NCBI GenBank assembly: GCA_016704465.1
Contig: JADJAD010000004.1
Span: 248,001-312,000 of the forward strand
DNA: 64,000 bases
From: Gemmatimonadota bacterium
GTDB taxonomy: Bacteria > Gemmatimonadota > Gemmatimonadetes > Gemmatimonadales > Gemmatimonadaceae
Direction: 5' to 3'
Shown: in pieces, positions 26,007-34,977 of the stretch
Layout of the letters: each line of letters starts with the position of its first letter
How positions within the stretch are numbered: the first letter of the stretch is position 1
Made by a program: the position numbers and the translations under genes
Notes under the pieces: model-generated
Seen by the model: only the letters and a program-made list of their open reading frames with translations
Databases searched by the model: none
What the model was told of the DNA's origin: nothing

Positions 26007-26975
26007 CTACGGCTCCCGCAACTCCGCCGGCGTCCCCGGCGGCTGCCGCTTCCACCGCCGATGGTGCCAGAAGTACTGATCCGGATAGCGACGCACCATG
26101 CGCTCCAGCGCCTGCGTGAACGCCGCCACCGTCGCATCCACGTCGGATTCTCGATCGCCGGTATCGATCACCGGGATCTCCTCGACGTACAGTCGGTACT
26201 TCCCGCTCGGCTGCAACATCGCCGTCACGAACAGGATCGGCACCTTGAAGCGCAGCGCGAACACGGCCGGTCCGCGCGGCGTCTTGGCCGGCCTGCCGAA
26301 AAAGGGCACGAAGGTCGACGCCAACCCCATCACCCCCTGATCGGCGATCAGCCCCACGGCACGACCCTCCTTGATCGCGCGGGGAATGCGCCGCACCGCG
26401 TCCTGGTCGTACACGATCTTCATGCCGATGCTCGCCCGCGCCGCGTTCAGGTACGTGTCGAACAACCTGTTGTTCATGCGCCGCGCCACCGCATCCAGCG
26501 GCACCCCGCGCGCCGCGAGACACGCCCCGGCGATCTCCCAGTTGCCCACGTGACCAGTAAAGGCAATCACCCCGCGTCCCTCATCGAGGCGCCGCTGGCA
26601 CAGGGCGAAGTCTCCCTGGCCCTCGAACAGCGACTCCAGCGCGGCCGGCCCGAGGCGTGACACGAGCGCAGTCTCGATGCCGAGTCGTCCGAGGTTTTCA
26701 TAGGAGCGCCGAGCTAGCGCCTTGACGCGGTCCGGCTCCAGGCCGGGGAACGCGGCGGCAATCTGCCGCTCCACGACTCCGCGGCGAATGCCTAACGGCC
26801 AGTAGCCGAACCGCCCGATGCGCTCGCCGATGCGTCGCGCCGACTCCAGGGGCATCGAGGACAGCCACGCGACCACGACACGCAGCAGCGCGTACTGGGC
26901 ACGGTGGGCGAGCGTGTGGGGCTTCGGCACGCTCGGTGCCGGCGACGGATTCGGGGGCTTGGCGTGAGCGGTCAC
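26007..26975 (-). CDS. lpxL: Lipid A acyltransferase, LpxL/HtrB family
   Basis: Adds a secondary acyl chain to the lipid A precursor at the inner membrane. The 322-aa protein has a hydrophobic segment near residues 25-45, the catalytic HX4E box in FTGHVGNWEIAG, and the conserved GLIADQGV and PFFGRPAKTPRGPAVFALR segments of the LpxL family. The GTG at 26975 overlaps the stop of the upstream glycosyltransferase gene (GTGA). It is the last gene of the porX-msbA-glycosyltransferase cluster, which supports an LPS role. It could also be an LpxM-type enzyme. Confidence 0.9.
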   Translation of the reverse strand: MTAHAKPPNPSPAPSVPKPHTLAHRAQYALLRVVVAWLSSMPLESARRIGERIGRFGYWPLGIRRGVVERQIAAAFPGLEPDRVKALARRSYENLGRLGIETALVSRLGPAALESLFEGQGDFALCQRRLDEGRGVIAFTGHVGNWEIAGACLAARGVPLDAVARRMNNRLFDTYLNAARASIGMKIVYDQDAVRRIPRAIKEGRAVGLIADQGVMGLASTFVPFFGRPAKTPRGPAVFALRFKVPILFVTAMLQPSGKYRLYVEEIPVIDTGDRESDVDATVAAFTQALERMVRRYPDQYFWHHRRWKRQPPGTPAELREP

Positions 26976-28156
26976 GGGCGTGAAGGAGTGGCGAGGCACT
27001 GGCGCGTGAAGTCGAGCGTCTCGCGCGCGACCCGGTCCCAATTGTAATGCGTCTCGACCGCGCGACGGCCCGCCACGCCCATCGCCGCACGCAACCCCGG
27101 GTCGCCGATGAGTCGAGCGAGGGCCGCAGCGACCGCCTGCACGTCGGTGGGCGGGACGACGAACCCGGTCTCCCCGTCCCGGACGGCCGAGCGCACGCCG
27201 CCCGAGTCACCGGCCACCGACGGCGTGCCGCTCGCCGCCGCCTCCACAAACGAGATGCCGAATCCCTCGGCGTTGATCGCGCTGTCGACACGGGAGAGCC
27301 CGAGATAGACATCGGCCGTGGCATACGCCTCGGCGACGTCGGCATCGGGGAGCGCACCCGTCAGGTGCACGCGCTGGCGCAGCCCGGACGATTCGGCAAG
27401 CGCCGCCAGCCGTGGTGCGTCATCGCCCTCCCCCACCAGCACGAGGTGCATCCCCTGCGCGGCGGCGCCGAGCTCGGCGATGGCGCGCACGGCCGTGTCC
27501 TGTCCCTTGTGGGGAACGAGCCGGGCCACGCACAGCGCCATGAGCGCGTCCCCGATTCCGAGGCGCGCGCGCAGCGAGCGCGTGTCGCGCGACGGGGCAA
27601 ACTGTGCGGTGTCGGTCCCGAGGTCGATGGGGGCCACCGGGGGCGGCCGCCGCACGCCCAGTTGCTGCATCACGTCGCTGGCCAGCCCCGCGGTCCACGC
27701 CGAATTCGCCACCACGCCGATCGCCCGCTGGAAGATGTCGCGACCCGACCAGCGCTTGACCAAGCTCGTCGCCGATTTCTGTCGCTCGCGCAGCAGGTCG
27801 CCGCCGTTCACGTACACGAGGTAGGGGGTCGGCACGCGCCGCGTGGCCACGCCGACGGCGTAGCCGCACGGGCGAATATTCCCGAGGTGAATGACGTCGA
27901 CCCCGGCGCGGCATCGGCGCGCGAGAGCTCGCCCCCAGACCAGCTGGTTGGTGAACCGCTTGGCGTCGGCGAAGGCAAACGGCTGCCGGACGATCTCGTA
28001 TGTCTCAGCGCGGTCGAAGGCTGGTGCCGCGCGCGAGGCCACGGTCGAGACGACGAGCGTATCGGGCGGGGCGATGCGCCGGCACAGTTCGACGTGACGC
28101 CGCGCCATCCCACCGAGGTCGGGACCGTAGTCCTGGGTGACGAAGAGGTGACGCAT
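26972..28156 (-). CDS. Glycosyltransferase family 4 (GT-B fold)
   Basis: A 394-aa retaining glycosyltransferase with two Rossmann domains. Visible are VTQDYGPDLGGMARRHVEL at the N-terminus, DVIHLGNIRPCGY, ARLVPHKGQDTAVRAIAEL in the nucleotide-sugar domain, and the EX7E motif region EGFGISFVEAAASGTPSVA. It probably builds the LPS core or O-chain at the cytoplasmic face. The sugar is not predictable. ATG at 28156; it lies 6 bases after the upstream GT2 gene. Confidence 0.88.
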   Translation of the reverse strand: MRHLFVTQDYGPDLGGMARRHVELCRRIAPPDTLVVSTVASRAAPAFDRAETYEIVRQPFAFADAKRFTNQLVWGRALARRCRAGVDVIHLGNIRPCGYAVGVATRRVPTPYLVYVNGGDLLRERQKSATSLVKRWSGRDIFQRAIGVVANSAWTAGLASDVMQQLGVRRPPPVAPIDLGTDTAQFAPSRDTRSLRARLGIGDALMALCVARLVPHKGQDTAVRAIAELGAAAQGMHLVLVGEGDDAPRLAALAESSGLRQRVHLTGALPDADVAEAYATADVYLGLSRVDSAINAEGFGISFVEAAASGTPSVAGDSGGVRSAVRDGETGFVVPPTDVQAVAAALARLIGDPGLRAAMGVAGRRAVETHYNWDRVARETLDFTRQCLATPSRP

Positions 28157-28162
28157 GTCGAG

Positions 28163-29032
28163 TCAGTCGCGGGCCTCGGAGGCGGCGTGGTGCTGCTGCA
28201 TGGCCCACAGGTGCGCATACTTCGCCGCCACGCTCACCCCGGCGAGCGTTGCCAGCACGATCCCGTGGGTGCCATCACGCCAGCCGCCGCGCAACACCAG
28301 CATGCTCGCAACGCGAGCGAACGGGCGCACGAGCAGGTCCGACATACCGACGCGTCGGCCCCGCGCATGGTGCTGCGCCGCCCACGATCGCGAATAGCGC
28401 CCCAGCTTCTCGAAGTACTCGTCGAGCGTCGCGTACGGCGTGTGGTGCAGCGGCTCGCGCAACGTCGCCACGGGGCCCTCGACGATCACGTGTTCGTGCA
28501 CCGGCCGCTCGTCGTACCGCAGCGACGCGTCGAACAGACGCACCGGGCGATCACGCTCCCACCCGCCATGCAGAATCTCTCGACCGAAGAAGTAGTTCCG
28601 GCGACGTACGCGATAGGCGCGCGGCGGAGCCTCCGTCGTCTCGTCCAGGCGCGGTGCCAGCAGGCCTGCGACCTCGGCGGCGAACGCCGGAGTCGCACGT
28701 TCGTCGGCATCGAGCACCACCACCCAGCGCTGCGTAGCGCGAGCGATGGCGGCGTTGCGCTGCGCGCCGATGGAGCGAAACGGATGGCTGAACACCGTCG
28801 CCCCCGCCGCACCCGCCCGCTCGACCGTCGCGTCGACCGAGTCATTCTCGACGACGAGGATCTCCCTCGCCCACCGCACGCTGGCGACGCACGCACCGAT
28901 GTCCTCGGCCTCGTTATGCGCGGCAATCACCACGGTCACCGGGACCATCCCTGGCAAGGGCTCCGTCGACTCGCCCGCCATCCCGCGTGGGCCGGCGCGC
29001 GATGTGGCGTGCGCGCTCGCGCGCGTGTTCAC
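28163..29032 (-). CDS. Glycosyltransferase family 2, LPS core type
   Basis: A 289-aa GT-A enzyme resembling WaaE/KdtX-type core glucosyltransferases. VTVVIAAHNEAEDIG begins the domain, ILVVENDSVDATVERA follows, and VVVLDADERAT carries the metal-binding DXD. YFFGREILHGGWERDRPVRLFD is typical of the WaaE group. A hydrophobic C-terminal region may tether it to the membrane. The start is a GTG at 29032 overlapping the upstream stop (GTGA). The extra 28 residues before VTVVIAAHNE are poorly conserved, so the true start could be an internal codon. Confidence 0.88.
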   Translation of the reverse strand: MNTRASAHATSRAGPRGMAGESTEPLPGMVPVTVVIAAHNEAEDIGACVASVRWAREILVVENDSVDATVERAGAAGATVFSHPFRSIGAQRNAAIARATQRWVVVLDADERATPAFAAEVAGLLAPRLDETTEAPPRAYRVRRRNYFFGREILHGGWERDRPVRLFDASLRYDERPVHEHVIVEGPVATLREPLHHTPYATLDEYFEKLGRYSRSWAAQHHARGRRVGMSDLLVRPFARVASMLVLRGGWRDGTHGIVLATLAGVSVAAKYAHLWAMQQHHAASEARD

Positions 29033-30132
29033 GCGCGCGCTCCCGAACGCACGCGCGAGCGCTCGCGCGTGGCACGCAGCGCAAGCTCGAACGCGGCCAC
29101 CATGTCGCTTTCGTCGAACTCGCGCTCCACCCGGGCGCGGCCGGCAGCCCCCATCGCCTCGCGTCGCTCACGATCTGAGAGCAGGATGGCCGTCTCGGCC
29201 GCCATCAGCGGCGGATCGAGCGTCGCCATCAGCGTCCCCTGGATCCCATGGCTCACGTACCGGCTGGCCACCGAAGTGCGCTCGGCGAGCACGGCCACGC
29301 CGTGCGCCATGAGGTCGAGCACGCCTAACGCTGCATCGTCCCCGTCGGCAATCACCCACCCCGCCGCCGCGCCGCGAAGCGCCTCCGTCATGTCACGCGG
29401 GTGCCCGACCCAGTCCACCCGCTTGGCGATTCCAAGGGCGGCCGCCAGCAGCTTGAGTTCCTCGTCGGCCGCCACCGACCCGATGATCCGCAGGCGCAGG
29501 TGCGCATGCCGTTGCGCCAACATCGCAGCGGCCCGCACCACGTTCGTGGCCCGGCGCAACGAATCGCGCGTGGCGATGCAGACCAGTACCGGAGCGGACG
29601 ACGCTTCGCCGGCCTGGTCGTGGACGTCTCGATCCTCGGGCATGGCCGGGATGGTGACCCCCATCTCCGCGCGCATGGGCGACAACGCCCCGCTCGGCGC
29701 GGCGTGACCGGTGGGCGGCGACTCGCTGGTGTACAGGTACCGCACCGGGAGCAGCTGTTCCGCGCGGCGCGCGCGCCACGTGGACGTCGCCTTCTCACCT
29801 GCGGCGATCCGCCGCACGACACCGCCTCGCCCCGACCGGCGCGCCGCGATCGTCGCCGCCACTTGTTCACGATCGCCGTGCACGAACACCGCGTCGACGA
29901 ACTCCGGCGGCAGGTTGCGCCTGATGCGACGCGCGTCGGACCAGGCGCCGCGCCCAGCCGCGAGCGCAAGCACCTGCACCCCACGCTGCACCGCCTGCGC
30001 CGCGGCCTCGCTCCCCGCCGGCGCGGCCAGCCAGGTGTCGTGTCCGCGCTCGGCCAGCGCGCGGGCGGCCGCGGCAAAGACGCGCACGCCGCCCTCCCAC
30101 GCCGTGCCGCTATTGAGGAAGAGGGCGCGCAT
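29029..30132 (-). CDS. Glycosyltransferase, GT4-like
   Basis: A 367-aa GT-B protein. The N-terminal MRALFLNSGTAWEGGVRVFA is the usual start of a sugar-acceptor domain with its glycine loop. The C-terminal domain has VLVCIATRDSLRRATNVVRA, LRIIGSVAADEELKLLA, VDWVGHPRDM and a reduced EX7E-equivalent (GDDAALGVLDLMAHGVAVLAE). The acidic residues of that motif are partly replaced, so specificity and even activity are uncertain. Start 3 bases after the ABC transporter stop, stop overlapping the next start. Confidence 0.8.
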   Translation of the reverse strand: MRALFLNSGTAWEGGVRVFAAAARALAERGHDTWLAAPAGSEAAAQAVQRGVQVLALAAGRGAWSDARRIRRNLPPEFVDAVFVHGDREQVAATIAARRSGRGGVVRRIAAGEKATSTWRARRAEQLLPVRYLYTSESPPTGHAAPSGALSPMRAEMGVTIPAMPEDRDVHDQAGEASSAPVLVCIATRDSLRRATNVVRAAAMLAQRHAHLRLRIIGSVAADEELKLLAAALGIAKRVDWVGHPRDMTEALRGAAAGWVIADGDDAALGVLDLMAHGVAVLAERTSVASRYVSHGIQGTLMATLDPPLMAAETAILLSDRERREAMGAAGRARVEREFDESDMVAAFELALRATRERSRVRSGARA

Positions 30133-30134
30133 GG

Positions 30135-31940
30135 TCAGGCCGGGACGGGGCTGGTGTTGCGTTCACCGAACTGCAGCGCGTGCAGGCGACCATACAGGCC
30201 GCCTAACGCCAGCAGCGATGCGTGGTTCCCCTGCTCCACCACCCGGCCGCGATCGAGCACCAGGATCTGCGAGGCGTGTTGCACGGTCGAGAGGCGGTGG
30301 GCAATCACGAACACCGTGCGTCCCGACAGCAACCGGTCGATAGCCTCCTGCACCAGCCGTTCGGACTCCGTGTCCAGTGCCGAGGTGGCCTCGTCGAGGA
30401 TGAGGATCGGCGGGTCGGCGAGCAGGGCGCGGGCGATCGCGATGCGCTGCCGTTGCCCGCCGGACAGGCGCGTCCCCCGTTCGCCGAGCACCGTGGCGTA
30501 GCCTTCGGGCAGCTCGGAGATGAAGTCGTGGGCGTTCGCGGCCTGCGCCGCCGCCTCGACCTGCGCGTCGGTGAAGCGTCCGGCCGCTGCATAGGCGATG
30601 TTGTTGCGCACCGTATCGTTGAAGAGCACCGTGTCCTGCGACACGATCCCCGTCAGCGCCCGCAACGACGACAGGGTGATCTCCTGCGTATCGACGCCAT
30701 CCAGCAGGATGCGCCCGGCCCCGGGTTCATAGAACCGCGGGATCAGGTCCACCAGCGTGCTCTTCCCCGCGCCACTCGGCCCCACCAGCGCCACCACCTC
30801 ACCGCGCCGCGCCGTGAACGAGATGTCCCGTAGCACGGGCTCGTCCTCGTACGCGAATCCGACACCCTCGAACGAGAGCGTACCCTGCAACCCGGCCGCC
30901 ACGCGCGTCCCGCGATCCAGGGTGGTCTCCATCGGCCGGTCGAACACCTCGAAGACCCGCTCGGCCGCGGCCAGCGACTGCTGGGCGACCGTCGGCACCT
31001 GCGACAGCTGCTTGAGCGGCTGCAGCATCCGCATCACGATCGCCAGGAAGGCGATCAGCTCGGACCCGCTCATCGTCTGGTCCACCTGCACCTGACGGGC
31101 ACCGATGAGCAGGATGAGCATGGCGATCCCGGTCGCGACGGTCTCGGTGATCGGCTGCGCCATGAAGGCGATCCGGTTCACCCGCACCATGCCACGCGAA
31201 TAGCGGTCGCTGGCGTCGCGGAACCGCCCCTCCTCGTACGGCTCACCGCGATACGATTTCACGAGCCGCATCCCGTTGATCGCTTCCTGCACCACGCTGG
31301 TGAGTTCGCCGTACTGGTTGCCGAGTCGCTTGTGTCCTGTGCGCAACTTGCGCAGGATCGGCTGCAGCAGCCCGATCAGGAGCGGCGCCACCACCAGCGC
31401 CACCAGCGACAGCTGCCACGAGATCGCGAACATCGCCCCCATCGCCGCGAGCACCATGGCCGCACTCTGGATGGACCGCGTCACCGCCTCGGTGATCACC
31501 TGCTTCGTCTGCTGCGTGTCGGTGAGCACGCGAGCCAGGATCTGTCCCGCCTTGGTGCGCGTGAAGTAGGCGAGCGGCAGGCGTTGCAGGTGCGCGTACA
31601 GCGCGTTGCGCAGGTCGCGCGTCACGTATTCCTGTAAGGCCGCCCCGAACTGCCCGCTCAGCCAGACGAGCACGTTCTTCAGCGTGACCGCCACCAGGAT
31701 GACGACGATGATGTTGCGCAGCGACGCCATCGGGTCGCCGGACGAGAGGAACGTGCCGACGATGCGCTGCTGCAGCGCCGTCACCTTGCCGATCGTCGTC
31801 GTCCCGAACAGCGCGTCGAGGAACGGGATCAGCAGCGTGAACGAAAAGACATCGAGCAACGCCGCCCCGACGTTGCAGGCGACGGTCGCCGACATCCGCC
31901 ACGCGTGCGGCCGCAAGAACCGCAATAGTCGCGAGTACAC
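30135..31940 (-). CDS. ABC exporter of the MsbA lipid-flippase type
   Basis: A 601-aa half-transporter with an N-terminal six-helix membrane domain (about 1-310) and a C-terminal ATPase. Walker A is GPSGAGKST, the signature is RLSGGQRQR, Walker B is ILILDEATSALD, and the H-loop is VIAHRLST. Position between the PorX-like gene and three glycosyltransferases plus LpxL supports export of lipid A-core. Other lipid or peptide exporters share this architecture, so MsbA is inferred from context. GTG start at 31940. Confidence 0.88.
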   Translation of the reverse strand: MYSRLLRFLRPHAWRMSATVACNVGAALLDVFSFTLLIPFLDALFGTTTIGKVTALQQRIVGTFLSSGDPMASLRNIIVVILVAVTLKNVLVWLSGQFGAALQEYVTRDLRNALYAHLQRLPLAYFTRTKAGQILARVLTDTQQTKQVITEAVTRSIQSAAMVLAAMGAMFAISWQLSLVALVVAPLLIGLLQPILRKLRTGHKRLGNQYGELTSVVQEAINGMRLVKSYRGEPYEEGRFRDASDRYSRGMVRVNRIAFMAQPITETVATGIAMLILLIGARQVQVDQTMSGSELIAFLAIVMRMLQPLKQLSQVPTVAQQSLAAAERVFEVFDRPMETTLDRGTRVAAGLQGTLSFEGVGFAYEDEPVLRDISFTARRGEVVALVGPSGAGKSTLVDLIPRFYEPGAGRILLDGVDTQEITLSSLRALTGIVSQDTVLFNDTVRNNIAYAAAGRFTDAQVEAAAQAANAHDFISELPEGYATVLGERGTRLSGGQRQRIAIARALLADPPILILDEATSALDTESERLVQEAIDRLLSGRTVFVIAHRLSTVQHASQILVLDRGRVVEQGNHASLLALGGLYGRLHALQFGERNTSPVPA

Positions 31941-31943
31941 TAT

Positions 31944-31971
31944 CTCCCGTCTCCCGTCCCCCGTCCCCCGT
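31944..31971. repeat. 7-bp tandem repeat YCCCCGT, four units, between porX and the ABC gene
   Basis: Four head-to-tail units (CTCCCGT twice, then CCCCCGT twice) fill most of the 34-base gap between porX and the exporter gene. The same repeat, also four units and starting with the same CTCCCGT, occurs at 34978-35005 before yebC. Confidence 0.85.
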
Positions 31972-31974
31972 CCC

Positions 31975-33555
31975 TCATCCCTTCGGCGTCAGCAGCGCCA
32001 ACGGCACGATCACTTCCTCCGGCGTGACACCGCCGTGCAGGAACGACCCGCGGTACCGGCTCTGGTACTCGCGCAGCTTCGTGGGATACACGAAGAAGGT
32101 GTTCTGCACGGCCAGCAGCGTATTGGCGCCGAGCCCGCGGCGCGGCAGGCGCAACGCATCTTCGTTGGGAAAGAGCAGCGCCTGTTCCGGACGCTCGGCG
32201 CGCAGGTCCTCGCCGAACTTGTAGCGCAGGTTCTGCGTGGCGTCGCGCTTGGCAAAGACGGTGGCGGGGGTGGTGCAGTGGATCGAGCCGTGGTCGCTCG
32301 TCAGGACCACGGTGACCTTCTTGCGCGCCGCTTCCTTGAGGAGCGACAGCAGCGCCGAGCGCTGGAACCACTGCAGCGTGAGCTGGCGGAGCGCGATCTC
32401 GTCCTTGGCCACCTCGAACAGGATCGACGATTCGGAGCGGCCGTGCGTCAGCAGGTCGACGAAGTTGAAGACGAAGGCGCTGATCCCGTCGGCGCCGATC
32501 GCCGAGGAGATGTGCCGCTCCAGTTCGTCCGAGTCGTGCGGGGTGGAAATTTTCTGGTAGCGCACCGGGATCGAGAGCTGCAACTCCTTCATCTGCGCCT
32601 CGAGCAGGTCGCGCTCGTGCGCATTCAGCGTCTCGTCGTCGCGCTCGCCCCACCAGTCGGGGAAGCGCGCGGCGATCTCGCCGGGAAAGAGTCCGCTGAA
32701 CAGCGAGTTGCGCGAGTACGGGGTCGCGGTCGGCAGGACGGCGAAGTAGTGCGTCGTCTCCACGTCGAACAGCGACGTCAGCACCGGCTCCACGACCCGC
32801 CACTGGTCCAGCCGCATGCAGTCCACCACGACGAGCAGCACCCTCCGGTCGCGCTGCAGCACCGGGAGGACAAACTCCGGGACGACATCGATCGACAGCG
32901 GGGGGCGCTCCCCCTCCAGGTTGGCCAGCCACTGCGGGTAGTGGTGCTGCATGAACAGGGCAAACTCGCGCTGCAGGTCGGGGTAGAGCCCGCGCAGCGA
33001 GTCGTACAGCCCCATCTCGCCCGACTGCGCCAGGTCCACGTCCCAGCGCATGAGTTCATCAAAGCGCTCGATCCAACCGCGCCAGTCCAGCGCGCCGTGG
33101 CGCTCGTTCTCGATCTCGCGAAAGCGGTCGACGAAGGCGCGGGCCACCGCCTGTTTCCGGATCCGCGAGCCCTCGAGGATCCGGGTGACGGCTGCCAGCA
33201 CCTGGCGGGGGGAGACGGGCTTGACGAGGTAGTCCCGCACATTGACGCCTAACGCCTCACGCATGAGGGCGTCTTCCTCGCTCTTGGTCACCATGACGAC
33301 CGGGAGCGTTGGGGCCAGCTCGCGCACCTCGCGATACGCTTCCAGCCCCCGCTTGCCCGGCATCTGCTCATCCAGCAGCATGAGGTCGAACGGGCGGCGG
33401 CGCAGCATCTCGACCGCGTCGTCGGCATTGGTCGCGGTCGTCACCTTGTATCCCTTGTCCGCAAGGAACAGGCGATGCGGCTCGAGGAGCTCGGCCTCGT
33501 CATCGACCCACAGGACGTGACGGACGGGAGGAGCAAGTGTGGGGAAGCGGGCCAT
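31975..33555 (-). CDS. porX: PorX-like response regulator with PglZ phosphatase/phosphodiesterase domain
   Basis: A 526-aa protein, the length of Bacteroidota PorX. The receiver domain (1-125) has the acidic pair D18/D19, phosphoacceptor D62 (LMLLDEQMPG), T90 and K112. After a helical linker comes an alkaline-phosphatase-superfamily PglZ domain: D245 in VVVDCMRLDQW, the likely nucleophile T276 in LPTATPYSRN, D367 and H371 in NFVDLLTHG, D421-H422 in LTSDHG, and H507 in HGGVTPEE, all at PorX-like positions. PorX controls type IX secretion in Bacteroidota and cleaves cyclic oligonucleotides; that activity here is an inference. ATG at 33555; longer upstream frames are not supported. It precedes an LPS gene cluster. 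Confidence 0.88.
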   Translation of the reverse strand: MARFPTLAPPVRHVLWVDDEAELLEPHRLFLADKGYKVTTATNADDAVEMLRRRPFDLMLLDEQMPGKRGLEAYREVRELAPTLPVVMVTKSEEDALMREALGVNVRDYLVKPVSPRQVLAAVTRILEGSRIRKQAVARAFVDRFREIENERHGALDWRGWIERFDELMRWDVDLAQSGEMGLYDSLRGLYPDLQREFALFMQHHYPQWLANLEGERPPLSIDVVPEFVLPVLQRDRRVLLVVVDCMRLDQWRVVEPVLTSLFDVETTHYFAVLPTATPYSRNSLFSGLFPGEIAARFPDWWGERDDETLNAHERDLLEAQMKELQLSIPVRYQKISTPHDSDELERHISSAIGADGISAFVFNFVDLLTHGRSESSILFEVAKDEIALRQLTLQWFQRSALLSLLKEAARKKVTVVLTSDHGSIHCTTPATVFAKRDATQNLRYKFGEDLRAERPEQALLFPNEDALRLPRRGLGANTLLAVQNTFFVYPTKLREYQSRYRGSFLHGGVTPEEVIVPLALLTPKG

Positions 33556-33584
33556 ACGCTCTAATGTAGGGGATGAACGATTCG

Positions 33585-33615
33585 TTTGCCGAGCGCCGTG
33601 GGATCGGTAGATTCC
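33585..33615 (+). promoter_or_regulatory. TTTG-N19-TAGATTCC promoter candidate
   Basis: TTTG at 33585-33588, a 19-base spacer and TAGATTCC at 33608-33615 reproduce the Bacteroidota-type promoter layout. The element ends 4 bases before the GTG at 33620, implying a leaderless transcript. The divergent porX start at 33555 has TACATTAG in the matching position on the minus strand. Confidence 0.45.
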
Positions 33616-33619
33616 CCGC

Positions 33620-34015
33620 GTGCTCGCCCAACCCCCGTACGCCCTCGCCCCCGCCGTGTTCCGGTTCCGCGCCCTCGCCGTCCTGGCCGGGCGCCTCCCG
33701 CTTGGCGGCGAGCGCGAGCTCGTCATGACGCTGCTGATGGGGGCGCGACTGGCCGACGGGTGCACGGCGCGCGCGCCGATCGCCGCCGAGCTGCGCAAGG
33801 CGCGCGGCGCCGGCGCGCGGCACTGGCTCGGCACCCTCGCGATCCCCGCGGCCGCCCGGGCCGCCGCCCAGCAGGTTGCCGACAGCTCGGCTGGGGAGTC
33901 GAAGGAAGGAGTGGCGCTGGCGATGGAACGCCTGACGGCGATCGCCGCGTCGCTGCTCGATCCTCCCTCGCGTGCAGAGCTCAAGCAGCTGGTGAGCGCG
34001 CTGCGCGCGACCTGA
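33620..34015 (+). CDS. Uncharacterised protein upstream of the DnaB-like ATPase
   Basis: A 131-aa, Ala/Leu/Arg-rich, largely helical protein without signal peptide or membrane segment. It was not recognised. Third-position GC is high and the frame is open over its whole length, so it looks genuine. It starts with GTG right after a promoter-like element and ends 17 bases before the DnaB-like ATPase gene, suggesting a two-gene unit. A possible role is as partner or loader of that ATPase. Confidence 0.6.
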   Translation: MLAQPPYALAPAVFRFRALAVLAGRLPLGGERELVMTLLMGARLADGCTARAPIAAELRKARGAGARHWLGTLAIPAAARAAAQQVADSSAGESKEGVALAMERLTAIAASLLDPPSRAELKQLVSALRAT

Positions 34016-34032
34016 CGCGTCCGTTCGCTGAG

Positions 34033-34969
34033 ATGATGCTCGACGATCTGATTCCGCTCGACGACGACCAACTCGCTGTGCGCGACCACGACGAACCACC
34101 CGGTCCACCAACCGGCTCCCGTCCGGCTCGTGCGGCAGGAGTACTCGACGCCGCCGCCTATCTCGAGGCGACGGTGGCCGCCGGCGGCGCGGGCGACACG
34201 CTCTCGTGCGGCTTCCCGTCGGTGGACACGCTGCTCGGCGGGGGCATTCGTCGCGGCGACCTCGTGGTACTGGGGGGCGATGTGGGGTGCGGCAAGTCCT
34301 CCCTTGCCCCTCGGTGTCGCACTGCGCGCCGCCCTGGCGGGGCGCGGGGTCGCGCTGTTCTCCGGCGAGTTCTCTGCTGAGCGACTGCTCGAGCGCTCGC
34401 TCGCCGTGCAGGGTCGGGCCCGACTCGACGACGTGCGAAGCGGCCGGCTGGACGAGGCAACCTACGCGTCCGTTGCTGCCGCCGCGCTGGCCATGCGCGC
34501 CAATCCGCCGCTCCTGTCGCACCTGCCGCCCAACGGAATGCCGGGCATGTCCGACCTGCTCATCGAGCACCTCGGCCTCGACCTGCTCGTCGTCGACCCG
34601 CTGCAGTCGCTGGCCCGCGGCACGCTGCCGATGGAGGAAGAGCTGGCGCAGGCCGTGCGCGACCTCAAGGGCCTGGCCGTGCGCCGCCACTGCGCCGTGC
34701 TGCTCGTGTCGCACCTGGGCGTCCCGGTGCGCGAGCGCGGCGACCCGCGTCCGCGCCTCGACGACTTCGGCGCGTTAGGCAGCGTGCGACAGCTGGCCGA
34801 CGTCGTGCTCGCCCTGTATCGCGAGGAGCTGTACGAAACCTCGCGCGACGTGGACGGCGCCGCCGAGCTGCACGTCCTCAAGCACCGCGGCGGCGGGACC
34901 GGCTACGCAGACCTCTACTTCTACAAGCCGTGGCTGCGCTTCGAGGACATGGTTGAGCCGGACCGGTAG
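34033..34969 (+). CDS. Stand-alone DnaB/RecA-like ATPase (apparent frameshift after Walker A)
   Basis: Resembles the C-terminal RecA-fold domain of replicative helicase DnaB without its N-terminal domain. Order of motifs: GFPSVDTLLGGGIRRGDLVVLGG, Walker A GDVGCGKSS, LFSGEFSAERL, Walker B LLVVDPLQSL, LLVSHLGVPVRERG (DnaB sensor region), LADVVLALYREELY and LHVLKHRGGGTG. The frame changes just after Walker A. Deleting one C of the CCCC at about 34308-34311 restores KSSLALGVALRAALAG and a 311-aa protein. Frameshift is therefore probably a sequence error. The replicative dnaB is expected elsewhere; this is a paralogue of unknown role. Confidence 0.75.
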
Positions 34970-34977
34970 CGCCCCCC

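Noticed and set aside
27047..29707. 886-aa open frame antisense to the glycosyltransferases
   Set aside because: Shadow frame; no recognisable motif and three real genes with family signatures are on the other strand.
33556..34089. Upstream extension of the PorX-like frame
   Set aside because: Would overlap the divergent gene at 33620 and adds about 180 low-complexity residues before a normal receiver N-terminus.
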